Assembly (NCBI GenBank): GCA_016165875.1 | Contig: JABBOT010000002.1 | Span: forward strand, 36,297,868-36,361,867 | Reading direction: 5' to 3' | Source of the DNA: Acanthopleura granulata | Lineage: Eukaryota > Mollusca > Polyplacophora > Chitonida > Chitonidae | DNA length: 64,000 bases | Part shown: piece by piece, positions 39,601 to 51,894 of the stretch | Position numbering within the stretch: position 1 is the stretch's first letter | Layout of the letters: each line of letters begins with the position of its first letter | Translations under genes and position numbers: made by a program | The notes under the pieces: model-generated | The model's input: the letters and a program-made list of their open reading frames with translations, nothing else | The model's database searches: none | What the model was told of the DNA's origin: nothing

Positions 39601-41095
39601 AAAATGCAATCCTATCAATGAGAACAAATTCAATCGTATAACATACTTCAAAAACAAATAAAATTTGCGCTGAATGTAGCATTTTTATCTGTAGCTAATC
39701 GTCTATTCATGACTGGTTGCTTGAGAACAATCACTGATGAGGGGGGAGTGTTATTGGAGATAAGATACTTTCGCGCAACGCTTTAATTATTGGTACCGGT
39801 AACGTGGACCCACTCGGACAACTGTGGGGTTATATGCACTGATTTAGTGCCAATGTTTTTTTTTCCACAAAATAAAAATGGTTCAAATTTTGTCATGGAA
39901 TATGAGGCTCTTTAGTCTGTGACTTAATTAGGCGGCACCATAAGGTCCACATCTTTGGTGTGCTTGAATAGTTGTGCAAGCCCAAACCTGTGATTTCCGT
40001 CCCAATTGACCAGTGGCACTTTCAACACATTGCAATTGCAACATATTCTGTTTCAAGTGAAGATAACTCACACATCGGTATTTTTGCCGCAGGGTGAATG
40101 GCAAACCTGGGCAAAGACAGGTTTTCATTTGCTTTTGAAAACAGAATTAACTTCGATTTTTAATTTGTTCTGTATTTACGTTTTCTTTTGATTTAACTTT
40201 CCTTCTAATTTCATTTGGAATTGTCTTATTTTACTTCGATTTTGTTTTTGTATTTGATTTTTATTTTAATATTTTCTTCTTCATTTTGTTTTGATTTTGT
40301 GTATGTTTTCATAGTAATATATTTTTTTATATATTTTTCTTCCAGTAACATTTTATTATTTTTCTTTTAAAATAACTTTCATATTAATATGCTTGGCACA
40401 CATGGGCTATACGGCCCCAATATTCTATACAGCTACTTAGTACCATGGCGGTTTTATATCCTGCAGTGTCCAATACCATAATTTTATATCACGTGTCTTT
40501 TCTGTTTAATCCACAGGGGTCCAAGAAGGCTTAGTCGTTTTACAAAGCACTGTCTAGCAGCGACAGTCGGGCACCAAACTGACCAGTGAGGCTGTGCGTT
40601 CGAAAACAGCTCTCGCTCCTTCGGCAGCAGGTTTAAGGCAGGGTGTTTGTCAGGTATCTGGCGAAAGGCGGTGGTTCTAGCTCTCCTTCACTAATACAAC
40701 CTGGTTGCCATCGCAGATGTGTAAAATTATTGAGTATCAGGTAATAAATAAATTATTTATTGGCTGGTTTTCTTGGGATTGTGACAACATAACAGAAAGT
40801 TTTGCTTATAAATAAAGGAAATTACCCTCTAAAACGTACACGATATTGCTCAACAAAATTATACTGCCGGACATGTTGCACAACTTCCCACACTTGTGTT
40901 TTGACTGTGTATCATTCATCACCGTTTAATCCTGTAAAGTAACTCACAGAGGACATTGCCGATGATAGGCAGAGGCGTGGGTCCCGGGGGAAGGTTATAT
41001 CTCTTGCCCCTGCCGTAGATGAAGTACAGTAGCACCACAATGAAGAGCGCCAGACACAGCGCCTGTGTCAAGTCTAACTGGAACCAGCCGAACAT
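33655..41095 (-). CDS. Cytochrome P450 gene C, CYP2-clan monooxygenase, complete, ten exons
   Basis: The exons are 40948-41095, 39187-39270, 38435-38533, 37614-37707, 36656-36811, 35594-35802, 35268-35396, 34821-34925, 34120-34254 and 33655-34001. They make 1506 bases, or 501 residues plus TAG. All except exons 1 and 5 have the same length as in gene B. Motifs: WRLQR (130-134), I-helix AGVDST (307-312), ECMR (364-367), FRPERF and heme loop FSVGRRMCLG with Cys446. The ATG at 41095 aligns with the start of gene B; an in-frame ATG at 41131 would add 12 residues. The exon 7 donor is the weak but legal gttggc. Outside exon 1 the protein is only about half identical to B, so it is an older paralogue, probably with a different substrate. 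The function is an oxidative reaction in the ER membrane; the specificity is unknown. Confidence 0.92.
37190..37240 (+). mobile_element. SINE tail remnant in P450 C intron 4-5 region
   Basis: Only the last piece is present: ggcgtaaaacaccaatcac followed by a short aaat-like tail. Confidence 0.55.
37965..38135 (-). mobile_element. SINE copy in P450 C intron 3
   Basis: The plus strand reads ggtgttttacgccgtaaaac, then a diverged middle, then the conserved cggccatccgcacgttgctg stretch and a diverged end. Confidence 0.75.
40130..40390. other. T-rich tract in P450 C intron 1
   Basis: The plus strand is dominated by T with many ttttg and attttt units (A-rich on the transcribed-gene strand). It may be a decayed poly(A)-like or simple-sequence region. 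There is no coding potential. Confidence 0.6.
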
Positions 41096-41131
41096 CCTTT
41101 CTGGGTTTCTGTCAAACACAAGGAATAACAT

Positions 41132-44100
41132 TCAAATACATGAAAGGACATCCACAACAGGATAATGTTTACAAACATTTCAGACACCACAGTATACACA
41201 AAAAAAAACTTTGGCTATATAGGGCAGTGAGATACGAAATATAAGTATAGGCTACATATTATCAAGCATACTGAATTAAGCATGGGCATAGAAAACGGGG
41301 GATGGAACGGGGGCAACTGCCGATCCTTTATGGCTCCCCTCCCCCCCTCCACCCTCACGCGAGCTCCCTCCGCTTTTTCAGTCAAGTGCAAAACTTATGT
41401 CAACTCATACGTACATGAAAAGGACAAATATGCGTATATACATAAAAGATATAGGATAATGTGTTTATCCTCAATACAGGTATTTTAGTTCGTCGCCGCC
41501 GCTGAGACGAGACTTTCTGAGGCCTAGGTGGCCCCTAGACCCTTGCCTATTGATTAGGCACAGTATTTCCTGTGCTTGGGACATCCCACATTCCACGACG
41601 TTCTGCTTCCCTAGAGTTGTATACTTACAGGTAACGAGGCAAAGTCGACATCCACGCACGTCTACATACAAAACCCAAGGCAGGTTCTTGCAAGGCTATA
41701 GCTCTGCTAATACATTTAAGCTCTAACTACCTCACTACTTGTAAATGCGAACTTACTCCAGAATACAGGCACTATATACCCCGATTTCGACCTAGCCCGT
41801 GTATGTAGGCTATGCAGTGAACACGCTGAACATGCATGCATGCTTATACCGCACACACTAAAATGTTATTTAAATGGCCACGTGAAAAACCTGAGCTGTA
41901 GACTGAAGAACTCAAGACTGTTATGGGGGCCCATTGTGGCAATCGGTCTGTCGCCCCTTCTGCGAAAAGTGATGTAACTTTGCATTTTATTATCAATTTA
42001 ATTGGCCAAACTTTTAAATTTTTTAAATAAGATGGGATCGAAAACACAACAAAGAGACATATTTTTATGTTTAAACGCGAAAGGTTTTCATACAAATTTC
42101 AGTCATCGAGCCTTGTCAGCTTTGAGAGGAAAAGTGAGAGAAACGCATCTCTCGAGCGACAACGGAACATTTGAAGTTAATTCTCACTTCGTAGTATTTC
42201 CAGTAGATGCAATAAACGAAGAAAATTACGCCATTTCAAAATTAAACCGGCGTGCTTAATTCTCTGCCATTGTGCTCAGTCACAAACTGATATGGGTGAC
42301 AACGTACGCAACATCACGATATTGTATTCATAAAATGGAGCATTCCTGTCATATAAAACAAGAACGACGAAACGAGGAAGAGACGAAAATGTTGCGTTCT
42401 TATCGAGTTGTCCTATGGTTCGACGCCGCAGAGGAGCTATATGAGAGCAATGTTCTTCCGTAGTTTGCAAACAAAATTTTTTGTCAGTTTAAAAAGATCG
42501 TTTTTATCTTTAGCCGGCTCAAAGCATGGCTAAAAACTATACAAATTCTGTGCAGCATATCAACCTATCAAGTACATGTTGGCTACGTGTATGCAGGGGC
42601 TAAATTCCTCTACCGATATTTTATTCGGCGCTTATACTTTAAGCTCAGCAGGGTCAATGTCCGACTTACAGAGTATGTGAACACAATCATGCAGCTGTCT
42701 GTACACCACGCACTGGGGACTGCAGCGCTGTGTACTCTTTGCACAAACACAGTTCAGCGTTAGGTTATATGAATTTTTCTGTAGGCCTAGGCATGTGTAT
42801 ATCCAAAACTTACTTGGAAACACCATATGCGTTCGGTTTACTCTGGAACACCATTTGCGAGAAATGCTTTGTTTTTTGTTGCTGTTTTTTTTTTTTTTGG
42901 CCATTTTTGTTGCTCTTTCAAATACCAATTAAGTACTGTTTTATTTGATTGGTATTTAACGCCGTACTCAAAAATATTGCACTTATACGACGGCGGACAG
43001 CATTATGTATAGTGGAAGGAAACCCGAGGGGAAACCAACGGCAATCCGAAGGTTGGTGGAGGACCTTCCTACGAATGGGCCAGAGAGGAAAGCAGCTTGA
43101 GCTGGACTTGAACTCAATGTGACCAGATTGGTATTAAAAATAATGCTTGTGTAGATAGTTGAAATCACATCATAGCACTGATCAATAATATTTCGCTTTC
43201 TCTAGGGCAACACGCCTAAAAACAGAGCAAAACGACATGTTTTTGCCCAAAACAATCTGAAGCGAAAGAAAAAACGCAAACCTAGTCGCATATATGGAAT
43301 CTCTCTATGGTGTCAAAGGGAGCACTAGTCCGAGGTTGCTCAGACGTTGAAATTTGGATTAGAAATGACGCAGTCGCCAGCTCAAATTCCCACGTCTGAG
43401 ATCTGCCCTGTACTCTACCGGGCGGCAATGCGGTGTTTAAGAAACGTGCCTAACATCAGCTTAAAACCGTAATAAAACTACTCTCCGGAAATATTGGTGA
43501 TTACATCATACCATTCTATTTAGCCTATCTAAATTATTCCGTCTCCGTTGCCCACCTGAAGCAAAAACGACCTCCTCTGGGTTCGCTTAAAACACTCTCG
43601 ACATCTTGAACGCATAACCATAATGGACATCTTTCCAGCAGATATCACTTGGGCATACCAGTCTCAAGCTAAAAATCTACCTCAGATGGCCTATACAACA
43701 TGTTATGTGGCTATATATGTTTCCAGGGAGGAGTTTTATAACGGTTTAGGCCCATATTAGACTTGTTTCGCGAGAGTAGAGGACTGGTTTGTAAATCAGA
43801 CTGCATTGCCACTGGGTTGAGCATAGCGCGGGTTCCAGGCGTGAAATTTGAGCGTCCGCGTCAAATTTCAACGTCTAAGGAGAGCACTAATGTTTATCGG
43901 GGTGGGAGGGGTGGGGGCAACAGCTGCAGGTTTGTAAACAAGAAATTGTCAGACTTTTTAACATTACAGCATGTAAATATCCTTGAGTGCTTTGTTAAAC
44001 TCTAATCGAATATATAATACTTTAACGTTTGAATATATTAAGTGTCACGTTAAAATTATGACGTACCGTTGTAACAACAAACTGCTATCGGCTCATATCG

Positions 44101-44391
44101 TCTGCACGTCCTGATAATCAGAGCTTGACAATTGCATAATTTTGCATGCTGTGGACAAACAGCGCAGCATTCCAGGGGAGGTAAGCACAGGCGAGGAAAA
44201 AATCGATACAGGTATGACACACAGGTAGACAAAGGAAGTGCGCATGCGCGAATACCCACAGGTATGACAAATAATACAGAGCATACTGGGTAATTTTCAG
44301 GTGAAAGACGCCATGAATGGCGGACAGCTTGGCCTAGTTAAGAGTGGTGAGATGTAGGTGGAGAAAGTTTGTCCTTACCCCTAAAATCACT
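41132..44391. other. Divergent promoter region between P450 C (minus) and gene D (plus)
   Basis: The two genes are transcribed away from each other, so both promoters should lie here. One SINE copy (42936-43140) is present. No convincing TATA box or other gene was found. Short adjacent open frames at 42002-42463 are not recognisable. Confidence 0.5.
42936..43140 (-). mobile_element. SINE copy, intergenic between P450 C and gene D
   Basis: The plus strand reads tttgattggtatttaacgcc, the body, and gagctggacttgaactcaat, the reversed B-box-like segment. Diverged by scattered substitutions. Confidence 0.8.
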
Positions 44392-47300
44392 ATGAGCAGC
44401 CGTCGCCCCAACCCACAGCGCCAACGTCGGCGGAACCAGCGTCATGAAGACACCGTAGTGGCATACCATAACTACCTGCAGGCCTTAATTAGGGATCGCC
44501 TCAATGCTCTCAACCTGGGCCCCGCTAAAGTGTCCTTTCGGATGGCCCTAATCCTGTACATATGGGGTCTGGCCTGTGGTATTGTTGGGGTGTTGGTCAT
44601 ATGCCTGCGACACAGACATCTCTATCTGACCGGGGTGTGGAAAAGATTTGTCGGACCGCTCTTTATTATATTCTTTCTTCTCAGTTTTGGTGCTGCTACC
44701 TACTTTCTCAACCGGGCCAAGCGGATATCAAATAAATACCGCAGAGACCTTAGGGTAAGTCGGTGACGCAGTGCCCGTCACATCATACCTATATTTGGTT
44801 AAGAAAACATTCCAGAATATAATCATTCTCACATTGTTGTACACAGTATGAATCTTTCATTAATTGCACCGGCGCTCGTATTTCTGAGATAAATGTAGTT
44901 AGTTAAAATGTACATTCAGGTGTACTCATGAGTCAACACCTGACCCTCTCAGCGTTGACCTACTTACTTACAATCACACTGATGTCTACAGTAATGTATG
45001 TATCAGACAATAATATATAAAAAATGACATAGAAGTTAAAAATATATAACTGATGACTAAAACATTGTTACATAGATTAATAAAGTATTTAGCTTTGTGA
45101 AGTATGGTTTGTTTTGTAGTAAATAAAAAAAATCAAGAAAATGTCGAATTAGGGCACTTGAGTTAATTACTGTTGGTCATTGCATTTATAGTTCCAACCA
45201 CTTGGACAGTATGGTGTTAAAGTTGTTCACATTACACGACTACCCCACGAGAAGATTCTCAGGTGAGATGAGTTAACTGCCCTATAGTAATGCCATAGGT
45301 GTGCTCACAAAGTAAAAGTTTAATTTCAAATCTAAACAGTAACTACGTTGGTTTTACCTGACCATGGATGAATAGTATCGGGATTATGTAAAAGTGCAGA
45401 AGGTGACCTTGGCCTGAGTTAGCCCATATGCCTCAAAAGAATCATAATGTATGTCTTTAAGATGTTTAATTGTCAAAATTATCTTTGCAGAAACAATGCA
45501 GTGCTTCAAGAATTTAAATAAACATTTTGTCAAGCTGCTTTACATACATTTGAAAGGGAATAAATTTACTGGTTTTAACATACCATCAAAATGATGTTTC
45601 ATTTTAACAGAAGTTGAAAATTGAAATGTCAGTTGTTAATTTATCTGCTGTTCCAGAGAAGAGTACAAGACTGGATCAACCCCACATGTCACTGCTAAAC
45701 CTCCCAGACAGATGGTGAGTGTCACTGAGAGGATACTTAACACAACTTTGTCATTCAAATTCATAGCTAGGTTAAAAAACGAGACACCCGAAGTGATATA
45801 ACCTCCTCCCCCAAACTTGGTGGAAAGTGAGTTGCTGATGAAAGGGCTTCAGCATTATCCTTTGGGGATAAGGGGAACAGCATGATGCCTGATATCACAA
45901 TGTGCCAATACAAGGGACAGAACATTATCCCTAACATCACGTTCTGCTCACACGTGGGGCAGAGCATTATCCCTGATATCACAATCCACTCACACAAGGA
46001 ACACAGCATTATCCTTGATACCACAACAAGCTCACACAAGGGGCACAGCATTATCACTAATATCACAACTAGAAGATATCACTATCTGCTCAAACAACGT
46101 GCAAAGTTGCACAACATCAGATCAGAGGCACAAAATTATCCGTGTTGTCACAAATAGGCCACACAGTGGGCACAACAGTATTACTGGTGTCACAACTAAA
46201 TCACACAGGAGGCATAACATTATTCTGTATGTCACCATCCTGTTGCACAAGACACAGCCTTACAATGTCACAATTAGGTCACACAGTGGGCACAATATTA
46301 TCACTGATGTGCCAAGGACATGGTTATGGGGTATAATTGCAGCACACAGTTCACACAATGGAGCACAAGTTCTCACGGAAGCTGGGAATTGAAAGGACAC
46401 AGCTTTTGCACTCGCTCAGTTCCAATTCATTTTCATGCTCGCTTTATCTTAATTGGTACTCTGGCGTTGTACTGGATGATACAACTTTTTATATTTCATG
46501 TCTGAAAAGGAAAAACCTTCACTCTCTCTTCCTTTAATGTGATAATGAAAAAAAATTCACTGTTGAGTGTGCCTCTTTTTATGTGTAACAGTATTTATTC
46601 TAATTTTTTAATTTACAATTATTATAAGGGAAGATATGTTATTAAACCTCCATGTTCTTTCAACAAAACGAGAATATATTATAGATTGTCAATTATTACA
46701 TACAGTATTGTATCAAAGTGTAACCTAATATTTTGTGGTGAAATTTTTCAGATTTGTCCGAATGCCACACATTCAGAAATGCTTTTATGATTGCATATAT
46801 GTTGTTGGATATTTATTTTTGTCAACATTGTTACACATTATTTTTGTTTATGTAATACCATCCAGTGCTGAATATGTACAGTATATTTGTGTTTCTACAT
46901 TCAGGTTGTATTTAAGGAATAACAATGTTGGTCAAAGTATATTTCTGTGAATACTGTTTTGATCTTTTGTCCATATTTGAACAAAATAAATCATTTTTGT
47001 ACGTTGGGGGAAATAACAGGAAAGTTCAGTGTGTCTTAATGCCATTTTGAATGAAAATCACATATCTTAAAATCTGTTGTTTTTTTCCACAGGACAGCAT
47101 TCTTTGTCTGTGTTTAAATTTGGATATTTTTTAAATATATATCTGTCTTATGTCATAAGTTTAAATTTTGCATGGAATGTTTCCAGCATATTTCCACTGA
47201 TGTAACCTTATTTTCCTGTTGCAGAGAGCTTATCCATACAGGTATGGTCAATCTAATAGAGGATATGCACCGGAGAAGTAAGTCTTCCTTCAGCGCTCTG

Positions 47301-50300
47301 CATGGTGTTCTCACTCTCTGTTTATAAAGTCCTGAAGGCATGACTTACCTCTAGCTTATTTATATACACATTTAATTACTATATAACCAAACATTGTAGC
47401 CTGCACAGTTATCTAAGTAGGCCAGTGGTTAGCTCCTGAATCATTTGTAACAGGTCTCAGCTTTTGTGGTGCTCTATTAACAGATGTGATAGAGTGAGTA
47501 CGTAGGTACATGTGTGTACTATATCCATGCTAGTTATAGCTCAGGTGTGTAGTGACTTCCATAAGAGGTATTGACTTCTGATTACTAAATAAGCAGACAC
47601 AGTTGGGACTGTTGTTAAATTCCAGGCTTTCCAGCCCTGTTAACGTTGATTACTGCAAATGATTTCTGATTACAGACTTTTTTATGTATGAGATATACGA
47701 CCTTTGCAATACTACAAGCCAGTGTTAATAGGCGGCTGGGCTGAAAGACTATAGGCTGCTGGATTGTGGTCTGTGAACAGATTCACCTTTGTAGCCAGCT
47801 TTAAATCTCTGTCTTAACAAGCTGTTCTTAGGGCTTATACATGTTTGTAGAGTGGGATAGCTGGTTTAACCTTGGAGAGAAAGACTACTATTTAACTACA
47901 TTAATATGACTGAATTGAATGGCTTTTCAAAAACTCTTACTAACTGTATTGCAGACCTACCCTTTGCTTTACCCCATTGCCATCTCTCTTGCTGAACTGT
48001 TACACGAGCACTGTGCTCTCTCTGACTGTGCTGTAAAACATCAGATCTGTGATCTCTTTGGCTGTGCTGTAAAACATCAAATCTGTGATCTCTTTGGCTG
48101 TGCCATAACATGAGAACAGTGATCTCACTGTGCTGTGCTGTAACATGAGAACTGTGCTGTAAAACATCAAAACTGTGATCTCTTTGGCTGTGCTGTAACA
48201 TCAGAAGTGTGATCTCTCTGGCTGTAGTGTAACATCAGAACTGTGATCTTTCTGGCTGTACTGTAACATGAGAACAGTGATCTCGCTGTGCTGTGCTGTA
48301 ACATGAGGAATGCCGTTTCTCTGACCATGCTGTAACCTGAGAACTGTGCTGTAACATGAGAACTGTCATCTGTTTGGCTGTCCTGTAACATGAGAACTGT
48401 CATCTCTCTGGCTGTGCTGTAACATGAGAACCGTCATCTCACTGGCTGTCCTGTAACATGAGAACCGTCATCTCACTGGCTCTCCTGTAACATGAGAACC
48501 GTCATCTCACTGATATGAGAGATGTGAGAAAGTGTTAGTGAGGTGTGTTCAGTACCAAGATGGGATGAGATTTGACTTGGTATGGATCTGATAAAGATGT
48601 CATATGGTAAAAGTTGATGAAGAGGTTGAGTTTTCGTGTAAAGCCTTCTTGGAATAATGTTGCTAATGATGTGGATAGATTCTTCTGGATGGATTTATCA
48701 CAACTGTGGGGATTCCCTGAGGAAGATGTGACTGGAGTGTATTTTCCGTGCATGAGGGGTTAACTTGGCAAGTTGTGACGTTTTGATTTGCTATCTGGGC
48801 AAGATATGACATGAATGGGTGTTCCCTGACTGAGGTGTAACTTGAGTGGGCGTCCATAGGTGAGGTATTAACTTGGCAAGTTGTGACTGGGCATTCCCTG
48901 AGTGAAGTATGACTCAGAGCCGGAATCTCATTTTGGTTGATGTCTGGTACTCGAATGGTCAGATTAAACACCCGGGTTCAAGTGGGCGTTCCATGGGTGA
49001 GGTGCTTCCTCGACAAATTAAGACATGAGTGAGGTATGGCTTCAGTGGGTGCTCTTCAGATGATTGCTACAATGTCCAGTTTTGACATAAGCGGGTGTGA
49101 CTTCAGAGGGTGCTCTTCAGATGATTGCTACCATGTCCAGTTTTGACATAAGCGGGTGTTGTGTGAGTGAGGTGTGACTTCAGCGGGTGCTCTTGAGATG
49201 ATTGCTACCATGTCCAGTTTTGACATAAGCGGGTGTTGTGTGAGTGAGATGTGACTTCAGTAGGTGCTCTTCAGGTGATTGCTGTCCAGTTTTGACATAA
49301 GCAGGTGTTGTGTGAGTGAGGTGTGACTTCAGCGGGTGCTCTTTAGATGATTGCTACCATGTCCAGTTTTGACATAAGTGGGTGTGACTTCAGCGGGTGC
49401 TCTTGAGATGATTGCTACCATGTCCAGTTTTGACATAAGCGGGTGTTGTGTGAGTGAGATGTGACTTCAGTGGGTGCTCTTCAGGTGATTGCTACAATGT
49501 CCAGTTTTGACATAAGCGGGTGTGACTTCAGCGGGTGCTCTTGAGATGATTGCCAGCATGTCCAGTTTTGACATAAGCGGGTGTTGTGTGAGTGAGGTGT
49601 GACTTCAGCGGGTGCTCTTGAGATGATTGCTACCATGTCCAGTTTTGACATAAGCGGGTGTTGTGTGAGTGAGATGTGACTTCAGTAGGTGCTCTTCAGG
49701 TGATTGCTGTCCAGTTTTGACATAAGCAGGTGTTGTGTGAGTGAGGTGTGACTTCAGTGGGTGCTCTTCAGGTGATTGCTACCATGTCCAGTTTTGACAT
49801 AAGCAGGTGTTGTGTGAGTGAGGTGTGACTTCAGTGGGTGCTCTTTAGATGATTGCTACCATGTCCAGTTTTGACATAAGCGGGTGTTGTGTGAGTGAGG
49901 TGTGACTTCAGTGGGTGCTCTTCAGGTGATTGCTACCATGTCCAGTTTTGACATAAGCGGGTGTTGTGTGAGTGAGATGTGACTTCAGTAGGTGCTCTTC
50001 AGGTGATTGCTGTCCAGTTTTGACATAAGCGGGTGTTGTGTGAGTGAGATGTGACTTCAGTGGGTGCTCTTCAGGTGATTGCTACAATGTCCAGTTTTGA
50101 CATAAGCGGGTGTGACTTCAGCGGGTGCTCTTGAGATGATTGCCAGCATGTCCAGTTTTGACATAAGCGGGTGTTGTGTGAGTGAGGTGTGACTTCAGCG
50201 GGTGCTCTTGAGATGATTGCTACCATGTCCAGTTTTGACATAAGCGGGTGTTGTGTGAGTGAGATGTGACTTCAGTAGGTGCTCTTCAGGTGATTGCTGT

Positions 50301-51894
50301 CCAGTTTTGACATAAGCAGGTGTTGTGTGAGTGAGGTGTGACTTCAGCGGGTGCTCTTTAGATGATTGCTACCATGTCCAGTTTTGACATAAGCGGGTGT
50401 GACTTCAGCGGGTGCTCTTGAGATGATTGCTACCATGTCCAGTTTTGACATAAGCGGGTGTTGTGTGAGTGAGGTGTGACTTCAGCGGGTGCTCTTTAGA
50501 TGATTGCTACAATGTCCAATTTTGACATAAGTGGGTGTTCTGTGAGTGAGGTGTGACATGAGTTGGTGTTCCATGGATGAGGTATTACCATGCCATGAAG
50601 TGGTGTTCCCTGAGTGGGGTGTGACGAGTGGTAGCAGCCTGTGTTGAATGTAAGCTAAGCAAGGTTTAGCGTGTGCTTATGAACCGATGGGTCTTCCATA
50701 AACGGTGTTTGAATGCCTGTTATACATCCTCCAGCTGAGTGAGTGTTCATTATGTTTGAGGTCAGGCTTTTTCTGACAGACTAATGTAGATGAATGCTTG
50801 TGCCTCTGCTGTAATGGGTGACTATAATTGGCATGGCTTTGTGACTGACCTCTGCTCTCTCTTTTGGCCCATGCTGCTTAGAATTGCCTCTCCCCCCTTC
50901 CTCATCTCAGTTTCTGATTTTGTGGAGGGGCTTGTGTAGTTGAGGGTTCAGGTCTCCAGGCTCTGACTGGCTGCAGACTTCTATTTATATGTATAATCTG
51001 CCTTTTGGCCTAAGCTTTAGCCAAAGTCAGCATTGTGTGTTTGCATTCCATGTATGTCATGCTTTAGATAAGTCCTCACATTTCAGTAAGCAAATGAAAT
51101 GGGTATTAACCTACATGATGTATGCTAGGGAGCCTCATGTATGCATTAACCGACCCTTTGAGAGACAAGGAGAACCCACTTACATTTCATTGAGTGGTAA
51201 TTTAGAATATTAGTTTACAGTGGCTTGGTTAGAAGGGGTAATGTCATATTTAGTATGCCTTCTAAATGTGGACTTGTCTATTATTGATCAGATCTATAAC
51301 CCTAACTATCATCTAAAGTCTACCCTACATGCTTGCTATGCATAGTGTCTTGCTGTCATTTCTAAGACATTCTATTACTGCAGACAATGGCTTGATGTCT
51401 TTTGCTTTTGTTTCTACAAAAACAGTGGATGAAATATATACTGTCTTGTTACTAACCCAGTTACCTTTTTAAAAATGTCAAAATTATTGTCTTACTGGTT
51501 TAATTTTTAGAAGTTGAAAAATTCTTATTCAGAAAGAAGCTTCTTAATCTTGGATTGCCATGACAGTTCAAATTTTATCTGAAGTTTTTTGATTCAGAAT
51601 GCTTATTCTCATGACGATATTCTTGTGTGTTACAGCGGACATGGTGAATATGGCCGCGAGTATGGCCGTGAATATGGCACCACAGGCTATGGCCGTGGGT
51701 ATGGCAGCTCAGGGCCAGGCCGTGACTATGGCCACCACCAGGGGGAGCCACGGTCTGCAGGACCTCCTGACGTCATACCGGGTAGACCCCGTCAGTACAA
51801 GTCCAGAGTTGTGATACAACAGCAGCAGCAGCCGCCATTCCAGCCTTCCCGCGCTTACAGAGGCCACCCCCAGGACGAGGACAGCTCAGTATGA
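44392..51894 (+). CDS. Gene D: two-pass membrane protein with a Gly/Tyr/Arg-rich tail, family not recognised
   Basis: Exons: 44392-44754, about 45664-45714, 47225-47277 and 51636-51894, giving about 241 residues. Exon 1 encodes a basic N-terminus (Arg-rich, residues 4-18), a hydrophobic segment at about 51-72, a short loop and a second at about 86-106, followed by a basic stretch. This suggests a hairpin with both ends in the cytoplasm. Exons 2-4 stay in one frame across both junctions. Exon 4 encodes repeated Gly-Arg-Glu-Tyr and Gly-Tyr-Gly units, then a Gln run (about 817 in base offset from exon 1, near residue 215) and a hydrophilic end in Ser-Ser-Val. The exon 1-2 join is uncertain: the donor after AGG is phase 0, which fits acceptor 45663, whereas the nearest upstream acceptor (45656) would cause an early stop. 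Poly(A) signals follow at 52630 and 52677. I do not recognise the family. Confidence 0.7.
45885..46345. repeat. About 42-bp minisatellite in gene D intron 2
   Basis: Imperfect units with the core cacagcattatccctgatat and ctcacacaagg. Unit length is near a multiple of three, which creates long open frames on both strands with no meaning as proteins. Confidence 0.82.
47990..48520. repeat. About 34-bp minisatellite in gene D intron 3
   Basis: About fifteen imperfect units with the core ggctgtgctgtaacatgaga and actgtgatctct. Lengths vary by a few bases between units. Confidence 0.88.
49030..50545. repeat. 77-bp minisatellite with higher-order structure in gene D intron 3
   Basis: The full unit is 77 bases and contains gatgattgctaccatgtcc, agttttgacataagcggg and tgttgtgtgagtgagg. 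Shorter variants lack the tgttgtgtgagtgag segment or the accat of the core. A block of about 310 bases at 49441-49750 recurs almost unchanged 590 bases later, and a block at 49160-49430 recurs at about +1015, so variant units are copied in groups. Confidence 0.93.

Noticed and set aside
45882..46392. Overlapping open frames on both strands
   Set aside because: They are produced by the 42-bp intronic minisatellite of gene D; period near a multiple of three keeps frames open by chance.
47896..48403. Minus-strand frames with His-Ser-Gln-Arg-Asp repeats
   Set aside because: They are translations of the 34-bp minisatellite in gene D intron 3, antisense to the gene, with no start or splice context.
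49030..50545. Regular repeats considered as a CRISPR-like array
   Set aside because: Units are contiguous with no unique spacers, and the genome is eukaryotic with introns.
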